Counted from the stretch's first letter, positions 52,231 through 61,466 are shown. The stretch is DNA of 64,000 nucleotides from Niabella sp. (GCF_030150205.1 NZ_JASLGT010000008.1:62001-126000); one strand, 5' to 3'. Notes: generated from the sequence alone by a model not told the origin. Numbers and translations: made by a program.

Positions 52231-54939
52231 TTACTCAAATAACCAGTCTACCTGTTTTTTATTACCACTTTCATACAACCCTGCGTCATAGACCTTCACC
52301 GGCTGATCATCCCCGATAAATCCCAATACGATGGCCACCCCTTTTTCGAGTTTCAGTGTATTGATGCCCGGCTTAAATTCGTACATGTGTACATTTAACT
52401 GCGGCATACCGGGGATCACCAGTGCGTTGGCGATCTTCGTTTCCGCCTGACCATAATCGTTGGCCAACGCATTTGTTTCCAGTTCGGGGGCTTTCAGGAA
52501 AAATGTATCTTTCGAAAAAGCGGATTTTTGCGGTTGAAAAAAACCTACAAGCACTTTTACAGGCCGTGTATTGCTAAATGTATAGAAGGTGCCATTCTTC
52601 AATTGTCTTTTATAAGAAAGCTTCAAACCTTTCAATCCTTTCAGCTCAGGTGCAAATGACCGGATGAATAAAGCAGTATCTGAAAAAGGTTGTGCAAGAC
52701 TGTCAACAATAAATTGCCCTACCGGCTTGTCTTTGTTCATTACTTTGGCCGCTGTATAAGGTTTTGCCTTCGCGGTACCGGCCTTTGGATTCTTGGTTAA
52801 GGAATCCAGCTTATGTTGAAACACCGTCAGTTCGTTTTCAAACGGAACCAGCACTTCCTTCCATGTTTTAAAAGTGCCATCCACTCCACGGATGGGAATT
52901 TTTCGCTGCTGGGTTTGCATACTGTTTGCATACAGATACGTACCCTCCGTTAAGCGGACGAGTTTTTTATACCAGTCCAGACTTTCTTTTAACAACGGCA
53001 GCGCCTTTTCAAGGTCGCTTATATTATCTGAATACTTATACCGCAATACCCATAATGCCGCTTCAGTTTTTGCAGCATAATGATAGGCCAATGCCTGGTA
53101 GCAGGCAGCGTCATTTTCAATACGCGCAAATTCATCCGCATTTCTTGCAACGTTCCCCATTTGTTTTAAGGCAGCCACTGCTGCATCTCCGTGTTCCCGC
53201 ACTTCCCGTGCCACCTGCACCGGTGTTTCTCCATGATGGGCAATCCCCTTCCATGCTTTATCTGCATAGTCAATCAGCATTTCCCCTTCCGGACTTTCTC
53301 CTTCATACAAAAGCGTAAATAAGCCATAACGATAGGGATTAATCAGCTGTGTCATCAACATGCCCAACGTTAATGTTTGCCGGTTACCATCTGTAATACC
53401 AAAACGCCGCAACAGCTTGGGTGCGATCTCTCCCATAGCTTCATATGCCTTTAAAATGGCGGCTCCCTGTTCTTTGCTGACGCCGAACTGCTCTCCCATC
53501 ACCAGGCTCCAGTATCCGACCTCTTCCTTCCGGCTACGTTTTGATTGCCAGGCGTACCGGCTCCAGGCCTTATACCAGACCCAATCCCGTTCTATCTGCA
53601 ACAAGCGCTTTCCGCCCTCGATACTATCGGCGCTGTAAGGCCAATCCCAGTACGATGCTTCCGGATAGAGATGTAATCCGTGTGCACCCAGTACCTCATT
53701 CATTCCCGCAACGCTTTGCTGAATAAAATCCGGTGACCCATAGCGAAAGGGTTCCAGGTTAGCCAGAATATGAACGTTGGCTATATGCACGCTGCCTAAT
53801 CCGCTCAATGTTTGATGAAGTTTAGCCCATTCCCCTCTTGGTCTGGCCACTGTTAATGCTTCTCCGTTGAATTTTGCTTCAGTATATAAATTCTTATACA
53901 GGGGCAGGGCAGCCTTCATTACCGAAGGCGCATCAGTATCATGCGCCCGCAATACGATCGGAGGTTCGTCTTTTATACCCAGGGCTTTCATCCCATCCCG
54001 TACACCGGGAATAATGGTTTTGGTAAACCATTCGATATCGTCGTTCCCCACTCCTTCCATTGCTTCGCCCAGACAGACCATCAATCCTACATTGGGGTAT
54101 TTTTCTACAAAAGCCGCGATCGACTTCCGGGTATAGTCTGCAATAATGGGGATAATCGGCCGCTCGCGCTCCTGTGTTTTCAGATGATTCCTTTCCGCAA
54201 ACGGTTTTGACACAATAATATTATAAAACATTTGTATCACCCAGATGCCCCGTTTATCCGCTTCGGTGGTTAGAAAACGATATAGCTCTTCATTCTTTTT
54301 AAAAGTGGCCGTATCTACTTCTACCGCATACAGATAATCTTTCAGTTTAACCAGTGATGCGAAGGGATGTCCGTTCCAGAGGTATAGGGAATTCATGCGG
54401 TTGTGCGCCATGGAGTCCAGTACCTGTATCCACAACTTTTTATCGTAGAGCCAGGGAAAGGTTTGGGGCGTATAGGGATATTCATAAACGTTGTGCCCGG
54501 GCAGGTAGTAAGGTTTCTGAACACCAATGCATTCCCCGCGTAACACCATTTCGGGAGCATCGGTAAAAGAAAGCTTCTCCGGCAACCTGCCGTTTAATTT
54601 GATGCGGTCCGCCAGTTCCAGGCAACCGTACAGCGTTCCGGAAGCATCTGCTCCTGTTATAACGATCTGTTTGTTCTTTGCCTCAATGGAAAAACTTTCT
54701 TTTCTCCCACTGCCTGTGGTATATACGCCTATAAAGGTTTCACCCGTCTGCTTCATCGCCGAAGACTTTATGCTTACGGTATACCCCGCTGCTGCAAGTG
54801 CATTCTTCAATTGTTGGGTGCCATACCTGACCCGTTCTACTGCGGCCTCGGGTAATGCAATGGTTACTTTATCTCCATCTGCCAAAGCAAACAGTTTTAA
54901 GGTAACCACCAATAAAATACCCGTAAATATTGCTCTCAT
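52231..54939 (-). CDS. Large exported uronidase-like glycosidase (GH67/GH138-like architecture)
   Basis: A protein of about 902 residues, exported by the signal MRAIFTGILLVVTLKLFALA; the ATG at 54939 is preferred over one 21 bp upstream. Residues about 25-110 form the hexosaminidase/glucuronidase-like domain 2 (VERVRYGTQQLKNALAAAGY, QIVITGADASGTLYGCLELAD). A TIM-barrel follows, with FTDAPEMVLRGECIG, HNRMNSLYLWNG, VGLMVCLGEAMEG and HLYPEASYWDWPY, then a helical C-terminal part and a beta-sandwich. This order is seen in alpha-glucuronidases and, I believe, in GH138 alpha-galacturonidases; the exact family is uncertain. The acid pair may be in CLGEAMEG and YPEASYWDW. A uronidase would fit its GH28 neighbour. 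Confidence 0.65.
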   Translation of the reverse strand: MRAIFTGILLVVTLKLFALADGDKVTIALPEAAVERVRYGTQQLKNALAAAGYTVSIKSSAMKQTGETFIGVYTTGSGRKESFSIEAKNKQIVITGADASGTLYGCLELADRIKLNGRLPEKLSFTDAPEMVLRGECIGVQKPYYLPGHNVYEYPYTPQTFPWLYDKKLWIQVLDSMAHNRMNSLYLWNGHPFASLVKLKDYLYAVEVDTATFKKNEELYRFLTTEADKRGIWVIQMFYNIIVSKPFAERNHLKTQERERPIIPIIADYTRKSIAAFVEKYPNVGLMVCLGEAMEGVGNDDIEWFTKTIIPGVRDGMKALGIKDEPPIVLRAHDTDAPSVMKAALPLYKNLYTEAKFNGEALTVARPRGEWAKLHQTLSGLGSVHIANVHILANLEPFRYGSPDFIQQSVAGMNEVLGAHGLHLYPEASYWDWPYSADSIEGGKRLLQIERDWVWYKAWSRYAWQSKRSRKEEVGYWSLVMGEQFGVSKEQGAAILKAYEAMGEIAPKLLRRFGITDGNRQTLTLGMLMTQLINPYRYGLFTLLYEGESPEGEMLIDYADKAWKGIAHHGETPVQVAREVREHGDAAVAALKQMGNVARNADEFARIENDAACYQALAYHYAAKTEAALWVLRYKYSDNISDLEKALPLLKESLDWYKKLVRLTEGTYLYANSMQTQQRKIPIRGVDGTFKTWKEVLVPFENELTVFQHKLDSLTKNPKAGTAKAKPYTAAKVMNKDKPVGQFIVDSLAQPFSDTALFIRSFAPELKGLKGLKLSYKRQLKNGTFYTFSNTRPVKVLVGFFQPQKSAFSKDTFFLKAPELETNALANDYGQAETKIANALVIPGMPQLNVHMYEFKPGINTLKLEKGVAIVLGFIGDDQPVKVYDAGLYESGNKKQVDWLFE

Positions 54940-55017
54940 CCGTTTATATATTCTGTACATAAATATCCTGTATCGCTCCCGAAACAGCGTAAAAAATAAG
55001 GCGTGATAATGGCTGTT

Positions 55018-56064
55018 TTATATAGAGGATAACAAAACGCCCCCCTGCCCGCTGCTGAGATAAGCGGCTTCCACACATCGCATCGTGTCAAACGCATCAT
55101 CAATATTATTCTCCGGCTTTTCAATGATTCCTTTTTTTGCCAGCATCATCTGTTCCATTGTTCCAATAAATGCATGCGGAAACCAGGAACCTTCTATTTC
55201 TTTTGATTTCCATTCCGGAGTTACTCCCGGAGCCATCGTTATATATTCAAATGTATCAGGAATGCCGTCTGGATAATTGATCAGTACCCCCAGGCTCATC
55301 CTGACCGCGCCATTGGTACCTTCTATTTTTATATAGGATTGCTGGTGCTGGTATCCAAAATCATGATGGTGGTTGGTATGGATCATGGCTCTCACATGAT
55401 CTCCATAGTCCATGATAATGGTGCTCTTTACAGAAGCCAGCTTCAAGGAATCCGGATGTTTAAATGTTTTCGCATAAATACCGGATGGATTTCCCAGAAA
55501 GGACCGTATGAGGTCGATATAATGAATGCTATGATAATTAATCTCCATACGTGGCTTGTCGAACAAGAAAGACCAGCGGTCCCATGGCGTATGTACATTT
55601 ACATAAATTTCTATATCCGTCAGCGTGCCGACCTGTCCTTCCCTGATCATTTTTTTCGCTTCGAGGACGAAGGGTGCGAAACGAAGCTGGAAGTTGACGC
55701 CAGCCAATAGGCTCCTTGTGTGTGCGATCGTCAATATATGCCTTGCTTCCTCAATTGTTTCGCCCAGCGGTTTCTGGATCAGCACGGCGGATTGAGGCGG
55801 CAACTGGCGTAATACATCCACTATTTCTGAGGCAGGTAATGCACAGTCGTAAATAACATTTTCATCCTGGTGTGCTACCATTGCTTCCAGTGAATTGTAT
55901 ACCTCGGGGATGGCGAATTTCCCGGCAAGTTCCCGGGCCTGTTGGTTATTTTTATCTATAATCGCTTTCACATTAAATCCTGCGATGCGATAGGCTGGCA
56001 AGTGTGCATCGTTTACGATACCTCCTGCGCCAATCATACATATATTCACCGCTTGCTCATTCAT
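55018..56064 (-). CDS. Gfo/Idh/MocA-family oxidoreductase
   Basis: A 348-residue cytosolic NAD(P)-dependent oxidoreductase. The Rossmann start ICMIGAGGIVNDAHLPAY binds the dinucleotide, and the C-terminal alpha/beta domain follows from about residue 120. The family's usual EKP motif reads QKP here (VLIQKPLGET), so the catalytic Lys is kept but the Glu is not. MEINYHSIHYIDLIRSF supplies the His/Asp pair expected for sugar dehydrogenases. The ATG at 56064 is clear because it lies one base after the RhaT stop, with a strong AAAGGAGG site 8 bp upstream. In this operon it probably oxidises a deoxysugar or its derivative; the substrate is inferred from neighbours. Confidence 0.88.
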   Translation of the reverse strand: MNEQAVNICMIGAGGIVNDAHLPAYRIAGFNVKAIIDKNNQQARELAGKFAIPEVYNSLEAMVAHQDENVIYDCALPASEIVDVLRQLPPQSAVLIQKPLGETIEEARHILTIAHTRSLLAGVNFQLRFAPFVLEAKKMIREGQVGTLTDIEIYVNVHTPWDRWSFLFDKPRMEINYHSIHYIDLIRSFLGNPSGIYAKTFKHPDSLKLASVKSTIIMDYGDHVRAMIHTNHHHDFGYQHQQSYIKIEGTNGAVRMSLGVLINYPDGIPDTFEYITMAPGVTPEWKSKEIEGSWFPHAFIGTMEQMMLAKKGIIEKPENNIDDAFDTMRCVEAAYLSSGQGGVLLSSI

Positions 56065-56065
56065 T

Positions 56066-57091
56066 TTAGGCGCCTCCTTTATAATTGCCATATGTTAACA
56101 ATATCACAGAAAGTAACAATACCAGCAATGCTCCGGTCAATACCTGCTTCGTACGCGGTTTTGTGAATTTCCATTCCTTCAATACCATCCCTACTACTGC
56201 ACTAAACAACACCAGCAGGATCATATGTATGGCCCAGCTGGAGAATTCATATTTACCCAGGTTTACATGCCCAAGTCCATAAAAGAAAAACTGCCCATAC
56301 CAGAAAAACCCGGTAAGTATCGCCATTAAATAATTGGTCGTTAAGGCCCCGGTTACCGTTGCCCGTTTATACTCGCTAAATGTTTGGTGTTTCCGGTGCA
56401 GGTATAAAGTATAAAACAGTGTGGTTAGAAAAGCTCCTGAGTTTGAAAAAATATATACTGCATTTACCTGGAAATTTCCGGCACCATGCGCAGCAGCAAG
56501 GTCAGAAATAGGTTTTCCTGCATTAATGGCAAAACCATAAAAAGCAGAAAGGATGCCAGCAATTATACATAAGGGCAATCCTTTTTTAAATGAATAGCCT
56601 TGTGTGCTGCTGCGTTCTTTTTCTTTCATCCGCCCGGCAATCCCACAAAAAGCGATACCCAGGGCACCCAAAAAAACTCCGGTGAGGATCCAATTCCCTC
56701 CATTCCCTTTTACTACAGTCCCAATAGAGCCATCCATCACCGGGGGAATTAATGTGCCCAATACGCAGGACAATCCAACAGAAACCGCATAAGTGAGCGA
56801 AAAACCGATGTAGCGAATAGCCATTCCGAATGCCGTTCCACCGATGCCATAGGCCATACCCAACAGAAATGACCGGATCATAGCAGCACGCGGCGCTTCT
56901 TTTAAAACATCGCCCAGCGAAGGCACAGTGATTATTGCTACCACCACCGGCAGAATCAGCCAGCAAACTGCGGCCTGTGCCAGCCAATATGTTTGCCAGG
57001 ACCATCCTCTTATTTTTTTTTCGGGGGTATAACACAGTGCTGCGGATGAAGCACCTACCCCGTGAAAAAATATACCATTGAATAATTGCAT
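56066..57091 (-). CDS. rhaT: L-rhamnose/proton symporter-like transporter (RhaT family)
   Basis: A 341-residue inner-membrane permease with about ten spans, of the drug/metabolite superfamily branch that holds RhaT. Family marks are the start NGIFFHGVGASSAALCYTP, the second-span WSWQTYWLAQAAVCW, LGMAYGIGGTAFGMAIRYIGFSL and GKYEFSSWAIHMILLVLFSA. RhaT imports L-rhamnose with a proton, but this branch in Bacteroidota also sits next to other deoxysugar genes, so fucose-like sugars remain possible. No rhamnose isomerase, kinase or aldolase gene is in the window. It is 6 bp from the amidohydrolase and 1 bp from the oxidoreductase, so all three are one operon. Confidence 0.9.
   Translation of the reverse strand: MQLFNGIFFHGVGASSAALCYTPEKKIRGWSWQTYWLAQAAVCWLILPVVVAIITVPSLGDVLKEAPRAAMIRSFLLGMAYGIGGTAFGMAIRYIGFSLTYAVSVGLSCVLGTLIPPVMDGSIGTVVKGNGGNWILTGVFLGALGIAFCGIAGRMKEKERSSTQGYSFKKGLPLCIIAGILSAFYGFAINAGKPISDLAAAHGAGNFQVNAVYIFSNSGAFLTTLFYTLYLHRKHQTFSEYKRATVTGALTTNYLMAILTGFFWYGQFFFYGLGHVNLGKYEFSSWAIHMILLVLFSAVVGMVLKEWKFTKPRTKQVLTGALLVLLLSVILLTYGNYKGGA
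56073..56080 (-). promoter_or_regulatory. Unusually strong Shine-Dalgarno site of the oxidoreductase gene
   Basis: On the minus strand AAAGGAGG ends 8 bp before the ATG at 56064, inside the last codons of rhaT. Bacteroidota rarely use such a strong site; here it decides the start and suggests high or reinitiated translation. Confidence 0.7.
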
Positions 57092-57097
57092 GTTAAA

Positions 57098-57970
57098 CTA
57101 ATCCAGCTTCAGATTATAAAATCGGATGGCATTACCTGCGTATACGTTACTCAACCCTTCTGCTGAAAGCAATGCTGATAGCACCTCTTTATATACTTGC
57201 CAGGTATATACATAGTCCTTCGCCAGTAATGAAACCGGCCAGTCACCTCCACAAAAACAACGATCTGTCCCAAAATGCTCCAGGATAAATGCCAGGTATG
57301 GCTTCAGTTCAGATGCGGTAAACTTCCCGGCACCGGCCACCGTGCCCAGACCGGAAATTTTTGCGCATATATTCTTGTTCCTCGCTACCTCCTGCATCAA
57401 TATTCCCCATTGTCCAAATCGCTCTCCGCTACTGATAGGCGGTGCATTCAGGTGATCAAAAACCATCCGCAGTCCGGGAACCAGCTCCGTTACTTTTATA
57501 ATGGTTTCGATATGTTCCGGAAGTACGCCCACTACATCATAAGGAATATTATGAGCCGCCAGAATTTTCAGGCTTTCTATTACCACAGGCTGTAACAGCC
57601 ATTGTGGATCTTTTTCATCATGGATAAGATGGCGTACCCCTACAAAATAAGCATCGTTCAACAGTCGCTGCTCCAGCAGTTGGGCCGTTCGATCCGTATC
57701 CGCCAGTGGTAACCAGCTTACCACACCTTTGATCCAATCTGTATTCCGGGCCACATCCAGCATATGAAAAGAATCTTCCATCTGTACATCTGCCTGTACA
57801 AAAATCCCCGCGCCAATACCGGCCGTTTTTCTTGCCGCATCCAGTTCCTCAATGGCGTATGTGCGCTTTAACAACTCCGGCGCTCCGGCCAGCCAATCGT
57901 ACGATGATTTGTTCGTATCCCAGATATGTATATGCGTATCGATGATCATTTCGCTGTTGTTTGTTTTCAT
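57098..57970 (-). CDS. Amidohydrolase-superfamily lactonase (fuconolactonase/rhamnonolactonase-like)
   Basis: A 290-residue cytosolic TIM-barrel hydrolase of the amidohydrolase-2 type. Metal ligands are in IIDTHIHIWDT (HxH at the N terminus), the His of VFDHLNAPP and the Asp of FCGGDWPVS. The sub-group with RxxxQ-like GVRHLIHDE and the GGDWPV ending includes L-fucono-1,5-lactonase and L-rhamnono-lactonase, which open the lactone made by a sugar dehydrogenase. Together with the oxidoreductase and RhaT-type transporter this suggests oxidative use of a deoxysugar. An internal ATG at 57949 is an alternative start; 57970 is kept because nothing argues against it. It is 23 bp after the CoA-transferase gene. 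Confidence 0.85.
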   Translation of the reverse strand: MKTNNSEMIIDTHIHIWDTNKSSYDWLAGAPELLKRTYAIEELDAARKTAGIGAGIFVQADVQMEDSFHMLDVARNTDWIKGVVSWLPLADTDRTAQLLEQRLLNDAYFVGVRHLIHDEKDPQWLLQPVVIESLKILAAHNIPYDVVGVLPEHIETIIKVTELVPGLRMVFDHLNAPPISSGERFGQWGILMQEVARNKNICAKISGLGTVAGAGKFTASELKPYLAFILEHFGTDRCFCGGDWPVSLLAKDYVYTWQVYKEVLSALLSAEGLSNVYAGNAIRFYNLKLD

Positions 57971-57993
57971 TAATTGCTTCGTTTTACAATCAA

Positions 57994-59169
57994 CTAAGAT
58001 ACTACAGCTCCTTCTTTTTGCAATTGATTTAATCCAAATTCTTTATCAATGGCTGCAGTGTGCTCACCCAACAGTGGTGCACCGATTGCGCTGGTAAGTA
58101 ACTGACCATCTACCCGGAACGGACAACGTGTGGTTGTAATCACCGTTCCATTGCTGTTCTTTACCGTCATTTCCATCTCCAGCTCCTTATAAGCAGGATG
58201 ATTGCTCAATCCGGTATAATCCAGCACTTCCGAGCACCAGATATCAGCCGGCTCCAGCACGGCCAGCCATTCCTTTGTAGATCGCTGCTGCAAATGCGCT
58301 GCCAGTACCTGCTTGATCGCATCGCGTTGTGTAAACCATTCGTCACTATTGGTATAGGCCAGCAGTGCATAGCAATCGGTTAACTGTCCCAGCCGCACAA
58401 TATCGGTCATCGCCAGCGCCAGCCAGGAATCCGCTGTTTTATAGATACCATAGGGTGCGCCTACGTAAGGATGGCCGCCATTTACCATACTGCGTTGCGG
58501 CAGTTCATGGCCATCGTTATAATAACAAGTCAACAATTCGAACTGAAAATCAAGCGCACTTTCCAGCATACTCACCTGCACCTCCCCGCCTTCTCCTGAT
58601 CCTATTTTTTGATACAACAGGGACAGTACTCCCTGTGCAAGATGTGCCCCGGATAAGATATCTACAATGGAAACTCCAAGGGGTGTGGGATTTTCATGAG
58701 CGGTATTATTCAACAGTGTAATACCGGTTGCCGATTGCAATAACAGATCCTGACCGGGCAGCTCCTTCCAGGGACCTTCTGCGCCAAAACCGCTGATAGA
58801 GCCGTACACAACAGCCGGATTGAGTTGTTTTACGCTTTCATAATCCAATCCCAGGCGCTCCATTACGCCCGGCCGGAAATTATGAATCACCACATCCGCG
58901 CGCCTCAATAGTTTTTTTATTTTTATGAGATCTGCTGTATTTTTCAGATCCGCCGTATAACTTTCCTTGCTCCGGTTAATCGCCTGAAAGATCGAAGATT
59001 CGCCATCGATTACCACATCTGACACATACAACTCACGACAGATATCGCCGGTAACCGGGCGTTCAATCTTTATAACCCTTGCACCCATATCTGCAAGCGT
59101 TAAGGATGCCGATGGACCGGAAAGGAACTGGCTGAAGTCAACCACTAATATATCGTTTAGAAAACTCAT
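57994..59169 (-). CDS. Class III CoA-transferase (CaiB/BaiF family), copy B
   Basis: A 391-residue cytosolic family III CoA-transferase, which moves CoA between carboxylic acids through aspartyl anhydrides. The N-terminal VVDFSQFLSGPSASLTLADMGARV contains the CoA-binding Rossmann start, and VIKIERPVTGD and HNFRPGVMERLGLDY follow. The catalytic Asp is D141 in PGQDLLLQ. Interlocked dimer family length is normal. It is a paralogue of the gene just upstream: long stretches such as ARVIKIERP, NFRPGVME, GPYGIYKTADS-like segments and the end TTRCPxRxxGxxL match. The ATG follows the upstream stop with no gap. The donor and acceptor are unknown. Confidence 0.93.
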   Translation of the reverse strand: MSFLNDILVVDFSQFLSGPSASLTLADMGARVIKIERPVTGDICRELYVSDVVIDGESSIFQAINRSKESYTADLKNTADLIKIKKLLRRADVVIHNFRPGVMERLGLDYESVKQLNPAVVYGSISGFGAEGPWKELPGQDLLLQSATGITLLNNTAHENPTPLGVSIVDILSGAHLAQGVLSLLYQKIGSGEGGEVQVSMLESALDFQFELLTCYYNDGHELPQRSMVNGGHPYVGAPYGIYKTADSWLALAMTDIVRLGQLTDCYALLAYTNSDEWFTQRDAIKQVLAAHLQQRSTKEWLAVLEPADIWCSEVLDYTGLSNHPAYKELEMEMTVKNSNGTVITTTRCPFRVDGQLLTSAIGAPLLGEHTAAIDKEFGLNQLQKEGAVVS

Positions 59170-60312
59170 TTATCCTTTCATTAACTGTTTAATGATCATA
59201 TCCCGGTCTGCACCCAGCGCAGGTGCGGCTTTTGCGGAAACCAGCTTTTCTCCATTTAGCCTGATCGGGCATCTTGTAGTCCTGATCGCTTTATTGCCGG
59301 CCTGCAATTCCTGTTCCATTTTTAGCACCTGGTATCCTTCTGTTTGGTCAAGGTCTTTCCAGTTGTAAACAGCTGCCGCCCATAACCCATGCCTGCGTAA
59401 CCGCTCCAGCCAGTACCGGGTTGTATTCGTTTTCAATTTCTTTGCGATCAGCATTTTTATTTCATCGCGTTTTTGAAAAACATCTTGCTGATCAAAGGCC
59501 CTTAATTCCTCCCAGTCCAAAGCAGTTGCCAGCTGCTGTAGGTCCATCATGGCCAGTGAAAGAAAATGATCTGCCGTTTTATAAATTCCATAAGGAGCAC
59601 CCAGCAACGGGTTGCCATTATTGATCGTACTGCGGTGAATGCCGTCTTTACTGTGAAAGAAGGTCGTAAACAATTCAAACTGCATACCGATCGCAGATTC
59701 TATCAGACTTAGCTCGATATAAGCGCCTTTCCCCTCACGTTGTCTGCGAATCAGAGCGCCCAGTACGGCCTGCACCAGGTGAATACCGCTGATGGTATCC
59801 ACAGCCGACAGACCAAACGGAACCGGAGCGCCACCACCGTTCCCTGTTGTATAAGCAAGCCCTGATAGCGATTGAACCAGCAGATCCTGCCCTGGCTTTT
59901 GAGCCCATGGGCCCTTACGGCCAAAACCACTGATCTCCGCATAAATGATCTTTTCATTCATGGCCCGTGCATCCTTATAAGCAAGGCCTATCTTTTCCAT
60001 TACTCCCGGCCGGAAATTATGCGTGATCACATCAGCCTTCCGGATCAGCTTCTTCACCAGTTCGAGGTCCTCCTTATTTTTAAGATCCGCCGTAAAGCTT
60101 TCTTTATTGCGGTTGATGGCATGAAAATTCAGCGCATCGCCATCCACCCACAAGTTCTTTACGGCCAGTTTGCGGCAGGGATCTCCCCCCTGAGGCCGTT
60201 CAATTTTTATAACCCGCGCTCCAAGATCTGCTAATCGCAGTCCAGCGGAAGGCCCGGATAAATACTGACTGAATTCCAGTACAATGAGTCCGTTTAATGG
60301 CAATTGGTTCAT
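59170..60312 (-). CDS. Class III CoA-transferase (CaiB/BaiF family), copy A
   Basis: A 380-residue cytosolic family III CoA-transferase, tandem paralogue of the next gene. Marks are VLEFSQYLSGPSAGLRLADLGARV, VIKIERPQGGDPCRK, HNFRPGVMEKIGL and the catalytic D143 in PGQDLLVQSLSG. The two copies may form a heteromer, as some family III pairs do, or use different acids; both keep the catalytic Asp, so neither looks like a dead subunit. It overlaps the binding-protein gene by 4 bp (ATGA) and touches the next transferase without a gap, showing strong translational coupling. No acyl-CoA synthetase or dehydrogenase gene is in the operon. Confidence 0.93.
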   Translation of the reverse strand: MNQLPLNGLIVLEFSQYLSGPSAGLRLADLGARVIKIERPQGGDPCRKLAVKNLWVDGDALNFHAINRNKESFTADLKNKEDLELVKKLIRKADVITHNFRPGVMEKIGLAYKDARAMNEKIIYAEISGFGRKGPWAQKPGQDLLVQSLSGLAYTTGNGGGAPVPFGLSAVDTISGIHLVQAVLGALIRRQREGKGAYIELSLIESAIGMQFELFTTFFHSKDGIHRSTINNGNPLLGAPYGIYKTADHFLSLAMMDLQQLATALDWEELRAFDQQDVFQKRDEIKMLIAKKLKTNTTRYWLERLRRHGLWAAAVYNWKDLDQTEGYQVLKMEQELQAGNKAIRTTRCPIRLNGEKLVSAKAAPALGADRDMIIKQLMKG

Positions 60313-61466
60313 AGGAGGGCTTGCAATTTTAAGCTTTCCGCATAAAGTGTATTCAATTTAGTAAGTACTGTCTGCGGGGCTAGAATGTTACCTTTTAAAT
60401 ATTCCTGGATATAAAAACCAGCGGCATCCTGAAAATGCAGGTAGCCATGATAACGCGGACGTATGTAAGCATTTTCAAGCGTAGCCCGGGTATTTATAAA
60501 AAAATTATTACCTACCTGGTTATTCACCGCATCATCATAGCCAAAATCATAACCGGGTTGTCCGCCGGTAAGGAGATATTCTGCCCCCTGCCATTCCGGT
60601 GCACATACAAACCGTACAAAATCCACAGCTACCGACTGATGGGTGCTATGCGCCGAAACTGCAATACCGGTCCCTCCCAATGTGGTTTGCAAGGGTTGAC
60701 CGTTAAACACAACCACGTTTGTATAAATAAGTAGTTGCCTGCTGTAGTATTTTCTTGAATAATTAGAATAGCCATACGCAAAAGGACAATACCAATACGC
60801 ATCGGTATTACTCATTGCCTCCGCAACTGCTATCGGGTTCATTGAAAAGAATCGACGATCAAGCAAACTGTAAAATGCTTTCATGGTGTCCAATGCCGCT
60901 GTACCTGTTTCCGGCGCTACCACTTCGTTATCATTAAAGAGATTGCCTCCATGCGCCCAGCAAAACGTATAAAAATTCATCAACAGGTCAATAGGGATTG
61001 CGGGGGCAGCCGCTTTTCCTTTTGCAGCTATCTTCATCACGTCTTCCCAGGTTTGTGGAGTAGCTATCTGCTCCTGCTGCAACAGATCTGCACGCATACT
61101 CGCTACCGGTGCTGCGGCATCAATGGCCAGCGCCCACTGCCCGCCATCGTAAAAATAACTATCATGAGAAGCGCCCACCGAGTGTTGCTGTAAGGCTTTT
61201 AAATATTCTTCCGGCAGGAACTCATTCAATGGCAACACACAATTGGTTACCGAAGCACTCCCTGCCCAGGGATGATCGATGATCAGCAAATCATAACTTT
61301 CCGTCAGTTTCTCAATGGAATAATCTGCAAAGGCCTGCAGACTGCGTTTTTCCCATACGATCTGTACATTCGGATGTAGTTCGTTAAAACGTTGTGCCGC
61401 CGCCTGAAGCGGCACTATCCCACGGCTATGGTCCCAGGTCATCCCTTTTAATACCATCTTATTCAT
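60309..61466 (-). CDS. Substrate-binding-protein (family 1) homologue without a signal peptide
   Basis: A 385-residue protein with the fold of ABC-type sugar-binding proteins: LQAAAQRFNELHPNVQIVWE at the N terminus, YDLLIIDHPWAGSA, TPQTWEDVMKIAAKGK, GTGIAVSAHSTHQSVAVDFVRF and a helical end. It starts MNKMVLKGMTWDHSRG and has no hydrophobic signal or lipobox; the ATG overlaps the MaoC stop by 4 bp, so an upstream signal cannot be hidden. No permease or ATPase genes are near. It thus seems to act in the cytosol, as a sensor, a carrier or an enzyme-like ligand binder, all inference. Many Trp, Tyr and His in the cleft regions fit a sugar-like ligand. Confidence 0.8.
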   Translation of the reverse strand: MNKMVLKGMTWDHSRGIVPLQAAAQRFNELHPNVQIVWEKRSLQAFADYSIEKLTESYDLLIIDHPWAGSASVTNCVLPLNEFLPEEYLKALQQHSVGASHDSYFYDGGQWALAIDAAAPVASMRADLLQQEQIATPQTWEDVMKIAAKGKAAAPAIPIDLLMNFYTFCWAHGGNLFNDNEVVAPETGTAALDTMKAFYSLLDRRFFSMNPIAVAEAMSNTDAYWYCPFAYGYSNYSRKYYSRQLLIYTNVVVFNGQPLQTTLGGTGIAVSAHSTHQSVAVDFVRFVCAPEWQGAEYLLTGGQPGYDFGYDDAVNNQVGNNFFINTRATLENAYIRPRYHGYLHFQDAAGFYIQEYLKGNILAPQTVLTKLNTLYAESLKLQALL

